DNA of 5,034 nt from Candidatus Omnitrophota bacterium (lineage in GTDB: Bacteria > Omnitrophota > Gorgyraeia > Duberdicusellales > 4484-171): positions 1 to 5,034 of the forward strand of contig JAQUOR010000144.1 in the NCBI GenBank assembly GCA_028717025.1, read 5' to 3'. The translations under genes were made by a program, and so were the position numbers. Below, in pieces: positions 4,261 to 5,034 of the stretch (its first letter is position 1; every line of letters starts with the position of its first letter). The notes under the pieces are model-generated. The model was not told the DNA's origin. It ran no database searches and saw nothing but the letters and a program-made list of their open reading frames with translations.

Positions 4261-5034
4261 AAATAGCGTTTTTTAAAAATCGCATGCGGCAAAGGATCTT
4301 CACTGCAGTTACCGCAGGCCTTGTGACCATCGGTGTGTATATCGCGTCTGCGCAAACGCAGGACAAAGAATTCGAAAAAAGTATATCTGCGTTTTGCGCG
4401 CACCAGAGAAACGAGGTAACCGGACTTTTTTGCAGTTTTATAAATACCAGCGACGAATTACTCGTGGGCCAAGCCTCGACCTACGATCAGGCACTTGTAG
4501 GTTTGGCACTTCTTAAATTCAGGGAGTACTATCAAGCCAAACAGATCTTAAGATTTTTTAAATCCCGCTGGAGCCCGCAAGGCTTATGTAATTTTTATGA
4601 TACCTCAAGCGGGGGCTGCGGAGTAGAGACCACCGTACACTTAGGCCCCAATGCCTGGATAGCATTGTTTGCCTTGCACTACGCACAAGAAACCGGCGAT
4701 GATTCGTTTTATTCTTTCGCGCGGGACATTGGCCTCTGGGCAGCCGATTTAAAACATTATCGCGGTGCGCTGTGCATGGGACCGGTCCAAGATTGGGGAG
4801 GCAACTGGGACGAGGCTGTTTCGCTGGAAAACAACATAGTTGCCTACGCAATGTTCCGTTCTTTGTATGCGCAAGAGAAGGATGAAAAAATAAAAAATGT
4901 TTTTGCCCGTGAAATGCAGGGTATACGAAAATTCATCAAAGAGGCGGCCCTGGTAAGAGACAAAAAGAATAATATTACGCATATAAGCGTGGGATGCAAC
5001 CACGACGAGGGGGTTTCGTCAGTTTCTTCGACAG
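4257..5034 (+). CDS. Exported alpha/alpha-toroid (six-hairpin glycosidase-like) protein, 3' partial
   Basis: An open frame of 259 codons running off the right edge. The TTG at 4257 overlaps the carA TGA (TTGA) and has a well-spaced AAAGGTG; ATG at 4284 is the alternative. The protein starts with a signal peptide: basic MKIAFFKNRMRQR, hydrophobic IFTAVTAGLVTIGVYI, and a probable cleavage site ASA|QT after residue 32. The mature part shows repeated helical hairpins: STYDQALVGLALLKF (74-88), GPNAWIALFALHYAQETGDDSF (130-151) and SLENNIVAYAMFRSLYA (189-205), with a DWGGNWDE loop (179-186) before the third. Regular N-A-x-A-L helices with 'GD' turns are typical of alpha/alpha-barrel sugar-active enzymes and lyases, but I cannot name a specific family. 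Six cysteines lie in the exported portion (47, 59, 111, 121, 173, 247). Coding in this frame is secure; enzymatic role is inferred. Confidence 0.72.
   Translation, partial: MKIAFFKNRMRQRIFTAVTAGLVTIGVYIASAQTQDKEFEKSISAFCAHQRNEVTGLFCSFINTSDELLVGQASTYDQALVGLALLKFREYYQAKQILRFFKSRWSPQGLCNFYDTSSGGCGVETTVHLGPNAWIALFALHYAQETGDDSFYSFARDIGLWAADLKHYRGALCMGPVQDWGGNWDEAVSLENNIVAYAMFRSLYAQEKDEKIKNVFAREMQGIRKFIKEAALVRDKKNNITHISVGCNHDEGVSSVSST

Noticed and set aside
4558..5003. Two overlapping minus-strand open frames near the right edge
   Set aside because: The + strand frame from 4257 is open throughout, starts with a signal peptide and shows repeated helical motifs, so the antisense frames are shadows.

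Overview
The window looks like an ordinary stretch of chromosome from an uncultivated or little-studied bacterium of moderate GC content. It holds five genes or gene fragments I can name, one exported protein cut off by the right edge, and one tRNA, all on the + strand. Shine-Dalgarno sites, a bacterial-type carbamoyl-phosphate synthase small subunit and a bacterial tRNA-Arg make it bacterial. The mix of genes and the short degenerate repeats between them would fit a candidate phylum such as Omnitrophota, but that placement is a guess.

Left part (1-1680): the 3' end of a Mut7-C RNase-domain protein is followed at once by a complete PHP-domain endonuclease Q (EndoQ) gene. Both are nucleic-acid nucleases with zinc-finger-like cysteines. 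EndoQ ends in QLSLF, a textbook bacterial sliding-clamp-binding peptide, so this repair nuclease is probably recruited to the beta clamp. The junction is made of two oppositely oriented arrays of 7-bp repeats that form the C-terminal tail of the first protein and run up to the ribosome binding site of the second.

Middle (1681-2660): a small flavodoxin-family gene is preceded by four ATTMGCG heptamers arranged symmetrically and ending four bases before its start codon. Then comes tRNA-Arg(CCG), without an encoded CCA. After it lies a 284-base non-coding stretch full of inverted repeats and another degenerate tandem repeat.

Right part (2661-5034): a tight three-gene operon. A SLOG/TIGR00725-type Rossmann protein is 7 bases from carA, and carA overlaps a TTG-started gene for an exported alpha/alpha-toroid protein related in pattern to six-hairpin glycosidases. 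carB is not the next gene, which is unusual. No phage, insertion sequence, CRISPR array or defence system is visible. The most interesting signals are the clamp motif on EndoQ and the several families of heptamer repeats at gene junctions.
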